Source of the DNA: JAFGPS01 sp964628465
GTDB lineage: Bacteria; Planctomycetota; Phycisphaerae; Sedimentisphaerales; Anaerobacaceae
Assembly (NCBI GenBank): GCA_964628465.1
Contig: CAZVOA010000005.1
Coordinates: forward strand, 1-64,000
DNA length: 64,000 nt
Direction: 5' to 3'
Of this stretch, positions 35,359-44,600 are shown one piece after another (positions within the stretch are counted from its first letter, which is position 1; every line of letters begins with the position of its first letter). Both the position numbers and the translations under genes were made by a program. The notes under the pieces are model-generated. The model ran no database searches. It was not told where the DNA came from and was given only the letters and a program-made list of their open reading frames with translations.

Positions 35359-36834
35359 ATGATATATGCGTTATTGTTGATTCCCGCGATAGCCGCTCTT
35401 TTGTCGTTAGCTGTACGAAACGATATCTTTCGCCGTATTATCCTCATTACAGCCTCTGTCAGCCATACAGCCATAACTATCTCAGCCTGGCATAAGGACG
35501 CTAAGCCGCTATTTAACGGCTGGCTTATGCTGGATAAGCCCGGCTTGTTATTTCTGACGATAATCAGCGTTCTTTTCCTGGCATGTTCATTCTACGCCTG
35601 GGGTTATCTGGCGGGTGAATCACATAAAAAGAAAGAGGATTTTGAAGAGGGAGTATTTTTTACAAATGCTCCTGAAGCAATTTTCTGCTGTTGTCTCCTG
35701 GCGTTCCTCACGACAATGACACTTGTGACAGTGAGCCAGCATTTTGGTTTGATGTGGGTGGCGATGGAAGCAACAACTCTCGCGACAGCGAATATGATAT
35801 ATTTCCATCGTCATCATCGTTCTCTCGAGGCGACATGGAAATATCTGCTGATATGTTCGGTAGGTATCGCACTGGCATTGCTCGGCAACTTTTTTATGGT
35901 AATAGCGGCTTCAGTTTCAGAATCGAACGACCAAACCATACTGCTGAGTACTTTGATTCAAGAGGCACATTCGTTGAATGTTCCCTGGCTCAAGGCCGCG
36001 TTCCTGCTTTTCCTTGTCGGCTATGGAACCAAGATGGGATTGGCACCATTACACACATGGCTGCCGGACGCACACAGCGAATCCCCTTCTGTTGTATCAG
36101 CTTTATTATCAGGCGCTCTTTTGAATTGTGCTTTCCTGGCAATATTAAGAAGCTACCAGGTTTGCTTAGCCGCCGGCATTGGGCAATTCTGCCAGGAATT
36201 GCTTTTATTGTTTGGATTAATATCAATTGGCTGGGCGGCCGTCTTCATATTAGGACAGAGTGACTATAAAAGAATGCTCGCGTATTCGAGTGTCGAACAT
36301 ATGGGAATATTGGCCATTGGAATTGGTATCGGCGCAGGTGCGGCATACGGTTCTATGCTGCATGCCGTTAATCACTCGCTTACAAAAGCAATGTTGTTTA
36401 TGGCAGCCGGAAACATTCTGGCTGTTTACAAAACAAAAACAACAAAAGATGTTAGCGGCGTTATGACCATTATACCGATTACAGGCATATTGTGGTTGGC
36501 TGGTTTTTTAGCAATAACTGGAATGCCGCCCTTCGGAATCTTTTTGAGTGAATTTACAATTATCAAATCAATGATTGAACAAGGGAGAATTTTTATCGCG
36601 GTAGCTTTTTTAGCTGCTCTTGCCCTTGTCTTTATCGGTATGGCTTCGGCGTTCTTGAATATGGCACACGGTAAAAAAAATGACAACCTCGAAGTTCAGC
36701 CTAATCCTGGTGTCATTACTTCGGTGCTTCCGCCGTTGACGCTTGGCGTCTTGACTCTCGTACTTGGAATATATATTCCGCCCGTAGTTAATAACCTGCT
36801 GCATGACGTAGCTGTAATAATGGGAGGGAATTAA
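35359..36834 (+). CDS. Ehr/hydrogenase-4-like antiporter subunit (HyfF type)
   Basis: 491 aa, about 14 helices, a second NuoM/N-like antiporter subunit. Core motifs are HFGLMWVAMEATTLATANMI, then GYGTKMGLAPLHTWLPDAHS ESPSVVSALLSGALLNCAF, and LHAVNHSLTKAMLFMAAGNI. It differs from the first antiporter subunit by being shorter, without the C-terminal extension. It ends one base before the large-subunit gene. Confidence 0.91.
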   Translation: MIYALLLIPAIAALLSLAVRNDIFRRIILITASVSHTAITISAWHKDAKPLFNGWLMLDKPGLLFLTIISVLFLACSFYAWGYLAGESHKKKEDFEEGVFFTNAPEAIFCCCLLAFLTTMTLVTVSQHFGLMWVAMEATTLATANMIYFHRHHRSLEATWKYLLICSVGIALALLGNFFMVIAASVSESNDQTILLSTLIQEAHSLNVPWLKAAFLLFLVGYGTKMGLAPLHTWLPDAHSESPSVVSALLSGALLNCAFLAILRSYQVCLAAGIGQFCQELLLLFGLISIGWAAVFILGQSDYKRMLAYSSVEHMGILAIGIGIGAGAAYGSMLHAVNHSLTKAMLFMAAGNILAVYKTKTTKDVSGVMTIIPITGILWLAGFLAITGMPPFGIFLSEFTIIKSMIEQGRIFIAVAFLAALALVFIGMASAFLNMAHGKKNDNLEVQPNPGVITSVLPPLTLGVLTLVLGIYIPPVVNNLLHDVAVIMGGN

Positions 36835-36835
36835 T

Positions 36836-38359
36836 ATGGAAAATTCAAATTCAATTTCATTTTATAACTGCCAGGCTATTGATGTTAAACAGATTCCTGT
36901 TGTTCCTGTCAATAAATTCAGAGACTCAGTCGTAGAAGATGTTATGTCGGGAAAAAGGATAGCATCTCTTTTTGCCGTGCCATCAGATTCAGGCTCGTTT
37001 TATCTTTATGCAATTCTCGCGGACGATAAATCCGGCAAACTTTTTGCCTTATCTTCAGAAATTAATAATAAGTACCCTTCACTTACTCCAGACTGTACAC
37101 AGGCACACTTGTTTGAACGTGAAATCGCTGAACAATGGTCAATCACGCCAGAGGGACATCCCTGGCTGAAACCCGTTCGTTTTCATAAATCCTTTATTGA
37201 TGGCCGCGACGTATGTAACCGAAAAAAAGATGAACAAATCAAACCTTCCGTCATGGATTTTTTCCAGGTCGAAGGCGAACAAATTCATGAAGTCGCGGTT
37301 GGCCCTGTACATGCCGGTATTATTGAGCCGGGACATTTTCGTTTTCAGTGTCACGGTGAAAATGTTTTGAATCTCGAAATATCGCTCGGCTATCAGCATC
37401 GCGGGATAGAACGCACACTGCTCAGAGGTCAGGATAAAAAGACACTGCATTATATGCAGACTATCGCCGGTGATACCACGATAGGTCATACGACCGCGTA
37501 TTGTCATCTTATCGAATCGCTCAGTAATAACCAGGTTACACCGGCGGCACAGTCACTTCGCGGCATAGCACTCGAGTTGGAAAGACTCGCCAATCATACC
37601 GGCGACTTGGGGGCGCTTGCAGGCGACATAGGTTATTTGCCAACATCTTCGTTCTGCGGCAGAATCCGAGGCGATTTCCTTAATTTGACCGCTCTTCTCT
37701 GCGGCAATCGTTTTGGCAGGGAACTTGTTTCGCCGGGAGGAGTAAATTACGATTTAAACGCAAAAACTGCGGATTTGCTTGCAAAAAAACTTGTTGAATT
37801 AAAAAAAGATGTAGATGTCGCCATAAATTTACTATGGAATACACCCTCTGTATTGTCTCGTTTTGAATATACAGGCACTATTACTAAAGAGATGTCCATG
37901 GAACTCGGCCTTGTCGGCGTACCGGCTAGAGCCTGCGGCATCGATGTCGATTGCAGATTTAATTTCCCATCCGGAGTCTATAATTATTCGCAAATACCTG
38001 TATCAACATGGAATACCGGAGATGTTTTCGCGAGAGCTTATGTACGGTGGCTGGAAATGCAAAAATCAATCTCATTCATATTTGAACAGATAAAAGCGTA
38101 TCCGCAGGTACTGATAACAAAGAATATTAAAAAGCCAGCGTCAGGAAAATTCTGTGTAAGCCTGATTGAAGGCTGGAGAGGTGAAATATGTCACGTTGGT
38201 ATTACGGATAAAGATGGCTCTTTATGTCATTATAAAATTACTGATCCCTCTTTTCATAACTGGCTCGGCTTATCTATGGCAATGAGGAATCAGCAGATTT
38301 CAGATTTTCCGTTATGTAATAAAAGTTTCAACCTTTCTTATTGCGGGCATGACCTGTAA
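36836..38359 (+). CDS. Ehr complex large subunit (NuoCD/HycE-like, NiFe ligands absent)
   Basis: 507 aa. Residues about 30-135 are NuoC-like (EREIAEQWSITPEGHPWLKP), and the rest is NuoD/hydrogenase-large-subunit-like (AVGPVHAGIIEPGHFRFQCH, LEISLGYQHRGIERTLLRGQ). In [NiFe] hydrogenases the first ligand motif is RxCGxCxxxH; here residues 211-218 are AGDTTIGH, with neither cysteine. The C-terminal DPCxxC is also missing: the end reads DFPLCNKSFNLSYCGHDL with Cys494 and Cys503 only. So it should not be a hydrogenase. This matches complexes described as energy-converting hydrogenase-related (Ehr). Confidence 0.9.
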   Translation: MENSNSISFYNCQAIDVKQIPVVPVNKFRDSVVEDVMSGKRIASLFAVPSDSGSFYLYAILADDKSGKLFALSSEINNKYPSLTPDCTQAHLFEREIAEQWSITPEGHPWLKPVRFHKSFIDGRDVCNRKKDEQIKPSVMDFFQVEGEQIHEVAVGPVHAGIIEPGHFRFQCHGENVLNLEISLGYQHRGIERTLLRGQDKKTLHYMQTIAGDTTIGHTTAYCHLIESLSNNQVTPAAQSLRGIALELERLANHTGDLGALAGDIGYLPTSSFCGRIRGDFLNLTALLCGNRFGRELVSPGGVNYDLNAKTADLLAKKLVELKKDVDVAINLLWNTPSVLSRFEYTGTITKEMSMELGLVGVPARACGIDVDCRFNFPSGVYNYSQIPVSTWNTGDVFARAYVRWLEMQKSISFIFEQIKAYPQVLITKNIKKPASGKFCVSLIEGWRGEICHVGITDKDGSLCHYKITDPSFHNWLGLSMAMRNQQISDFPLCNKSFNLSYCGHDL

Positions 38360-38368
38360 GGTGCAAAA

Positions 38369-39160
38369 ATGATAAGAGCTTTACTTGCGAGAATACAACA
38401 GAAACACAGAACTATCGGCTTTCCAAAAACCGAGCCGCTGATTCCCGAAAGATTTTGCGGAAGACCGGAAATAAATCAAACTATTTGCCCTAAGAACTGT
38501 AAAATCTGCGTAGAAATATGCCCTGTAAACGCACTCAAAAAAGAAAATAACGTTTTAAGTATCGACTTGGGAAAATGTCTGTTCTGCTCAAAATGCGCAA
38601 ATGTCTGCCCTGAAAGTGCCATAAAATTCAGCCGAGATTATCGACTTGCTACAAGAACAAGAGACAACCTTATACTATGTAAAGAAGAATTGAAATTGGC
38701 TGCGGCACTGGATAACAAAATGAAAAGTCTTTTCGGACGCACATTGAAATTAAGACAGGTCTCGGCTGGAGGCTGTAACGCCTGCGAAGCTGATACAAAT
38801 GTTTTGGCTACAGTCGGTTTCGATTTGGGTAGATTCGGCATTCAATTTGTCGCTTCGCCAAGACATGCAGACGGTTTACTCATTACCGGCCCTGTCACTG
38901 AAAATATGAAACTTGCTTTGCGGAAAACATACGAGGCCGTATCAAATCCTAAAGTAGTTATTGCCGTCGGCGCATGTGCTATTTCTGGAGGCATATACGA
39001 GAACAGCTTTGAGACTCATAACGGTGCGGAAAATATTGTACCTGTTGACCTTTATATCCCCGGCTGTCCCCCGCATCCAATAACTATTCTTGATGGCCTG
39101 CTGAGACTGCTTGGAAGAATAGAAAATAATCAAACTCTGGATAAAGACCGCAAAAATTGA
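38369..39160 (+). CDS. Ehr complex small subunit: ferredoxin domain fused to NuoB-like domain
   Basis: 263 aa. Residues about 38-90 hold two [4Fe-4S] motifs (CPKNCKICVEICP and CLFCSKCANVCP), the equivalent of NuoI/HyfH. Residues about 125-250 are NuoB/HyfI-like with N2-cluster ligands in GGCNACEADTN, VGACAISGG and IPGCPPHP. Fusing NuoI-like and NuoB-like parts keeps the electron path in one chain. It is the last gene of the operon, 9 nt after the large subunit. The electron donor (likely ferredoxin) and acceptor are unknown. Confidence 0.88.
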   Translation: MIRALLARIQQKHRTIGFPKTEPLIPERFCGRPEINQTICPKNCKICVEICPVNALKKENNVLSIDLGKCLFCSKCANVCPESAIKFSRDYRLATRTRDNLILCKEELKLAAALDNKMKSLFGRTLKLRQVSAGGCNACEADTNVLATVGFDLGRFGIQFVASPRHADGLLITGPVTENMKLALRKTYEAVSNPKVVIAVGACAISGGIYENSFETHNGAENIVPVDLYIPGCPPHPITILDGLLRLLGRIENNQTLDKDRKN

Positions 39161-39248
39161 ATCAATATTTCAACCGAACTGAGTTTTTTTAGGGAATGAT
39201 TAAAATATTAATTCCTTGACCTCAATTAAACGATAAACTGAAATCGAT

Positions 39249-39278
39249 CCCAGTCACCCCCCACCCAGTCACCCCCCA
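39249..39278. repeat. 15-nt tandem repeat, two copies
   Basis: CCCAGTCACCCCCCA occurs twice head to tail, 39249-39263 and 39264-39278, with no mismatch. The C-rich strand is unusual in this AT-rich spacer. Confidence 0.85.
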
Positions 39279-39380
39279 ACCTCTTGTTTTTGTGCTACTT
39301 ACTCAAACTGACCGAGTATAACTTTAATTCTATTATAACCTTTGTTATATTAAATACTTATCGTATTGTGTCATCTCCAC

Positions 39381-39512
39381 AAGGAGTCCAAGGGGCCTGA
39401 GTGAAACGAAGGATCTGGCCAGCGAATATATAATAAGCATTGTTCGTTGCTTCTTGTTTGAAAGCCAGATGCTTCACTCCGTTCTCCTAAGGAGTCCCAA
39501 GGACAGCATGAC
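39381..39512. repeat. Two dispersed-repeat copies
   Basis: Positions 39381-39420 carry AAGGAGTCCAAGGGGCCTGA followed by GTGAAACGAAGGATCTGGCC. Positions 39463-39512 carry, on the minus strand, GTCATGCTGTCCTTGGGACT and end GTGAAGCATCTGGCT. The GTGAA(G/A)C...ATCTGGC ends match each other and the element at 6088-6119. Confidence 0.6.
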
Positions 39513-39809
39513 AAGACCAAATCGGTCAGATTGCGTTACTTATATCAATTTAAATATAAGCATGCAAAACAGTAGTGGCAGAATATACACGAAAATAATG
39601 CCATTAGAAAATTTTCTCATTGATATATATTTCCCAAAGAACTATCATTAAACCATACAGTGAAAGATTGGAATGGCAAGGCTCATGTGTCTAACAAAAT
39701 AACTTTAATTGCGGCTATGCCGTATTGTGAAATTTGTAGATAATTTAAATCAAATCTAAAAAAATAAAAAATCTGAAAAAAAACGACGATTTTTACACTT
39801 TCGTTGAAC

Positions 39810-39815
39810 TATAAT
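39810..39815 (+). promoter_or_regulatory. -10 element placing the start at the sigma factor ATG
   Basis: TATAAT ends six bases before the ATG at 39822, so transcription would begin at or next to the start codon. No Shine-Dalgarno precedes the ATG and no good -35 was found at 16-18 nt, so a leaderless transcript is suggested but not shown. Confidence 0.4.
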
Positions 39816-39821
39816 ATGTAG

Positions 39822-41645
39822 ATGCAACCATTGAATGAAAATGAACGTGCTCAATTAGTGAAAAAGGCACAACTTGGAGATAAAGACTCTCTAAACCGTC
39901 TCGCCGAGGAAGCAAGAGTCTATTTACAGGAGTACGTTCTGCGTTTGACTATGCAGAAGGATTTAACTCAGGATATTGTTCAGGAGTGTATTTTGGAAAT
40001 GTTTAAGGTATTCCGCAAACTTAAAAACGCTGACCGATTTTTTGCCTGGCTCGACGGCATCGCCTTTAATAAGGTCCGAAGCTATTACGGGCGGAAATGG
40101 CGGCATAAAACAGTTTCGCTCTCAGACTTTAATGGTGAGTTCGCTTCCAAAGAGAAACAAAATGCTTTAGCGGATATGATTAACGATGAACTGAAAGAGA
40201 TTGTTCTGAAGTCTATGCGTGAGTTATCCCCCCGCTATCGAGCTATTATTATCATGCGATGTTACAAGGAAATGTCATTCTCAGAGATTGCGGAGTCTCT
40301 GAGTTGTACCAAATTCGGCGCTCAATCCTTATTCTATCGCGCAAAAAGGTCATTAGCCAAAAAACTTGGAAGCTATGGCCTCGGAAAAGGTTCCCTCCTC
40401 ATGGCGCTGGTATTATTTGGCAAATTAACATCAACGTCAAAATCAGCCGCCGCTAATCTTACCATACCAGCGGCTACTCTCAAAGTAGGCACAGCGGCGA
40501 CTCTTGCGGGAATGGTCGCAAGCAAAACCGCCATTGTCTCTTTGGTAGCCGCTGGCGCGCTTACAGGGGGAACCGTGGCCGTAACGAATGGATTATTGAA
40601 TTTTAATAGCCATTATCAAGCGTCTATCAATGATAAAACGCAGCAATCATGGCTCTATTTCCCAGAAGGCACGGATAATGCCGTAATGATGCGGCTATTG
40701 AAATATGATGATTCGGGCCGGAATCCATATTGTCAATACATGCAGAATCAGCACGCAAACTACTATTACGCCGATGGTACGGTTTCTATTAATAATGCAC
40801 GAATATATAATCCTGATTTGTCCGTTGCAAGACTTCCTAACGACGATGAGGATATGAGCAGCTTTATTTCACATGTAGAAGGAAAACTATCAGATATTGA
40901 ATATGTTCCAGAAAATAAAAAAGGGATGCTCGTAATTTCTGACTACCTGAATGACGACAAACTCAAAGTAATTGACCGCTATTCCAATATACTTGAAGAG
41001 GAGTATTTCCAGTTCGACTGGCCGAAGAGTACAAACGTTATAGATAATCGTGACGAAATGCACAAACGAGGCTGGACATATTTTTCTGTCGAAGGCAATA
41101 TCAACGGCAGGGAAATTTCAGGAACAGGACGATTACCCTTGGTTTATGATGCAAGCGGCAGGTTCAGTCCATGGCTAAAATTACAAATGAATGACGGTTC
41201 CCAAATTATTGACACAACAAGCGGCGCATGTACCGTCGATAAAAATGGGAAAATTATAAATATGTACCCAGCCGGAACTTTTTTCAGCGGCTTGTCACGA
41301 CCCTGGATGGGTTTGCATTCGGTCGATACCGTAAGACGCGATGCGGCTAAAAAGCATATTGAATTCGAGACAAAACTTGCACGCGGTTCAAATAATGCTG
41401 AGGTTATTTTGGCATATGATCAAACCGAACTCGCATATACAATAGATATGAAAAACGACCTTGTCGATAAGATTGTATTTTCATCGGCAAACTCTAACGA
41501 AAGCGAGTTGAGATTTACCTATTTCCAAAATATCGACGAAGCTGGTAATAATTTTATAGAGCCGATAGATGCTGGAACCGCGCGTTCAAATCAAAATTCT
41601 CCAGGCATAATGTGGCTTGTAAATTTGATGAATGGTGACTTGTAA
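39822..41645 (+). CDS. ECF sigma factor fused to membrane-anchored C-terminal domain
   Basis: 607 aa. Residues 1-185 are an ECF sigma-70 factor: region 2 (LTQDIVQECILEMFKVFRKL then DRFFAWLDGIAFNKVRSYYG) and region 4 (LKSMRELSPRYRAIIIMRCY then MSFSEIAESLSCTKFGAQSL). Hydrophobic stretches at about 190-202 and 222-255 (AGMVASKTAIVSLVAAGALT) likely form membrane helices. About 350 further residues, rich in Asp/Asn/Tyr and without a family I recognise, would then be extracytoplasmic. It is followed 38 nt later by a large secreted protein. The fusion may replace a separate anti-sigma factor. Confidence 0.85.
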   Translation: MQPLNENERAQLVKKAQLGDKDSLNRLAEEARVYLQEYVLRLTMQKDLTQDIVQECILEMFKVFRKLKNADRFFAWLDGIAFNKVRSYYGRKWRHKTVSLSDFNGEFASKEKQNALADMINDELKEIVLKSMRELSPRYRAIIIMRCYKEMSFSEIAESLSCTKFGAQSLFYRAKRSLAKKLGSYGLGKGSLLMALVLFGKLTSTSKSAAANLTIPAATLKVGTAATLAGMVASKTAIVSLVAAGALTGGTVAVTNGLLNFNSHYQASINDKTQQSWLYFPEGTDNAVMMRLLKYDDSGRNPYCQYMQNQHANYYYADGTVSINNARIYNPDLSVARLPNDDEDMSSFISHVEGKLSDIEYVPENKKGMLVISDYLNDDKLKVIDRYSNILEEEYFQFDWPKSTNVIDNRDEMHKRGWTYFSVEGNINGREISGTGRLPLVYDASGRFSPWLKLQMNDGSQIIDTTSGACTVDKNGKIINMYPAGTFFSGLSRPWMGLHSVDTVRRDAAKKHIEFETKLARGSNNAEVILAYDQTELAYTIDMKNDLVDKIVFSSANSNESELRFTYFQNIDEAGNNFIEPIDAGTARSNQNSPGIMWLVNLMNGDL

Positions 41646-41683
41646 TTTAATAAAAATCTATTTTTGCGTTAGGGAGAAAAATT

Positions 41684-44600
41684 ATGATTAAGAGAGGAAA
41701 AAGAATAATTTTGGCGATATCTGTTTTTGCCATGATAATGTGCAGCTCGAATATCGCAGCCGGTAAAATAATCTATGTAGATGATGACGCAAACGGACTA
41801 AACAACGGCTCATCATGGGAAAACGCTTATGTTTACCTTCCAGATGCCTTAGCTGATGCCAATAGCTCGGAAAAACCCATCGAGATACATGTAGCCCAAG
41901 GAACTTACATAACATATCCTTACATAGATCAAAATAATGTACGGGAAGCTACCTTCCAGCTTATTAATGATGTAAATATAATTGGAGGCTTTGCTGGTAT
42001 TACAGAAACAAATCCTGACGACAGAAATATAAAACAATATCAAACAATACTAAGCGGTGACATATATGGAAATGATCTGAATGGTAATGTAGACAGAGCG
42101 GAAAACAGCTATCATGTGGTTACCAGCAGCGGAACCGATGAAACCGCTGTTTTAGATGGATTTACTATTAAAAACGGCTATGCAAACGGATCAGATGACT
42201 CAAGAAAATGCGGCGCCGGCTTATATAATATCGAGGGAAGTCCGACAATAATAAATTGTACTTTCAGTAATAATACGGCAAATTTATTTGGCGGGGGTAT
42301 GTATAGTATTTCGGGCGAACCTGTTATTTCCGATTGTAACTTTTCAAATAATATATCAGGCAAAGGCGGTGGAATATTTCAATCACAGAGTAATTTAACT
42401 CTAAATAATTGTTCATTTTCTTTGAACAAAGGCGCTGGCGTATATACTTACGATGTGAATGCAACGCTGAATGATTGTGTGTTTATTAAGAATATAGGTT
42501 ATACGTTCGGTGGAGGCTTAGCCGCTGATGGTACTATTTCTGGACCACAAAGAAACACAATAAATGTAAATAACTGCAAGTTTATCTGTAACACTGTTCA
42601 AGGATCTCGTGCATTTGGCGGTGGCCTATATTCCAATTGTGATAATATAATTATCAGTAACTGTTTATTTAACAGTAATACTGCTAAGCTGGGCGGTGGA
42701 TGTTTTATCGGAGGTAATATCGGAAGTGGAATTCTGACTATTACAAACTGCACTTCAGTCTGGGATATGGCTGATCTCGGAAGCTTTTTATATTATAACG
42801 GATATTATGGTAATATTAGCATTAGGAATACTATTGCCTGGTACAACGAAAATCCTTTATTTTTCGAAAAATCACAAGCTCAGAATTTGAGTATAAACTT
42901 TAGCAACATTCATGGAGGATGGTCAGGCCAGGGTAATATTGATGAGGACCCATTATTTATTGATCCATTTGGACAAGACCTTATCGGAGGCACTGAAGAT
43001 GATGATTTGAGATTTTCACTATTTTCTCCATGTATAGATTCAGGTGATCCTTATTACATAGCTGCAATTAACGAAACAGACCTCGACGATAATGCTCGAA
43101 TAGTATCAGGTCGGATAGATATGGGAGCTTATGAATTTAAGAATGTAGTTTATGTCGATGATGACGCAAATGGACTCAATGACGGCTCTTCATGGGAAAA
43201 TGCCTTCTGTTACTTACAGGATGCTTTAAATACCGTACCTACAGGTTATCAAATCCTGGTAGCTCAAGGTTTTTATACACCTGACCTTGGATTTTTGCCA
43301 GATGAAGATACCGAAGAAGAATATGGTATAAGAGAATCTACTTTCAGACTTTATGATAACATCACTATACGCGGCGGATATGCCGGAGTCTATGCAGATA
43401 ATCCGGATGCAAGGGATTACAAATTGTACAAAACGATTTTAAGCGGAGACTTGAATGGAAATGATATTGATGTCAATACAACAAACAATTTGATAGAAGA
43501 TATATCAAGAGAGGATAATTGCTTTCATATTATTACCTGTGATTCAAACTCAATTATTGATGGTTTTGTCATTACAGGAGGAAGAGCTAACGGTGAACAG
43601 ACAAGTACAGGGAACTATGAAAAGAAAGGAGGAGCCTTGTACAATACGGGCAGTCCGACAATACTGAATTGTACATTTAATTGGAACTATGCAAGTGAAG
43701 CTGGCGGCGCTATTTATAGTAATGGAGGTGATTTACATCTTACAAACTGCGTTTTTTCATGCAATTCAGCTCCCAATTATGGCGGAGGTTTATTGATCCA
43801 AAATAGTAATTCAGATATTACTGATTGTTATTTTGAGAATAATAATTCATCATATGGAGGAGGTATATATTGTTATAGCACTAATTTGAATCTTGATAAT
43901 TGCGAATTTATTAAAAATATAGGTTCTACTATGGGTGGAGGTTTATTTATTCTTAATAAAACCGCAACTTTAAACAATTGCAGGTTTATCGGTAATACAG
44001 CTAACCTTTATGGTGGTGGTATATTTGATGCTTCAGAAAATACATGCATAAGTGGCTGTTTATTTAGCGGTAATAATGCTAATCAGGGTGGAGGATGCCA
44101 TAGCGATAGTACTCTTACTATAACAAATTGCACTTCTGCCTGGAATACAGCTGCGGGAAGCTTTTTACGTTATGCCGGAGATAATGGTAAAATAATAAAT
44201 ACAATTGTCAGACATGACACGATAAATAATGTTTACGCGCAATCTTTATCAGTTTATTTCAGCAACATTTTAGGTAATTGGCCGGGCCATGGAAATATTG
44301 ACATAAATCCATTTTTTGTTGATCCCCTGGGACCTGATCTTGTTGGTGGTACTGAAGATGATAACCTAAGACTTTCTCCAATCTCCCCATGTGTTGACTC
44401 AGGTCAGTTGTCTTATGAACCAATATTTACCGAAACAGATCTTGATGGAAATCCTCGTATTGTGGGTGATAACATAGATATGGGAGCCTATGAATTTCAG
44501 AGAGACATCTATGTCGATGATAATGCTCCTTATGATAATGATTCTATTGAGGAAGGAACTCGAAATCATCCGTTGAATAATATCCAGGAAGCTATTGATA

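Larger units (their letters stand above)
39161..39821. other. Repeat-rich spacer upstream of the sigma factor
   Basis: 661 nt without a gene. It holds a 15-nt perfect tandem repeat (39249-39278), a degenerate repeat block ending CTGAGTGAAACGAAGGATCT at 39381-39420, and a reversed copy of the GTCATGCTG...GAAGCATCTGGC element at 39463-39512. The end of the spacer carries the promoter of the sigma factor gene. No good terminator was seen after the Ehr operon. Confidence 0.6.

Noticed and set aside
31811..39160. Calling this a [NiFe] hydrogenase-4 or formate hydrogenlyase operon
   Set aside because: The large subunit lacks all four nickel-binding cysteines and no formate dehydrogenase or maturation gene is present.
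39249..39278. Possible CRISPR remnant
   Set aside because: Only two head-to-tail 15-nt units with no spacer between them; no cas genes.
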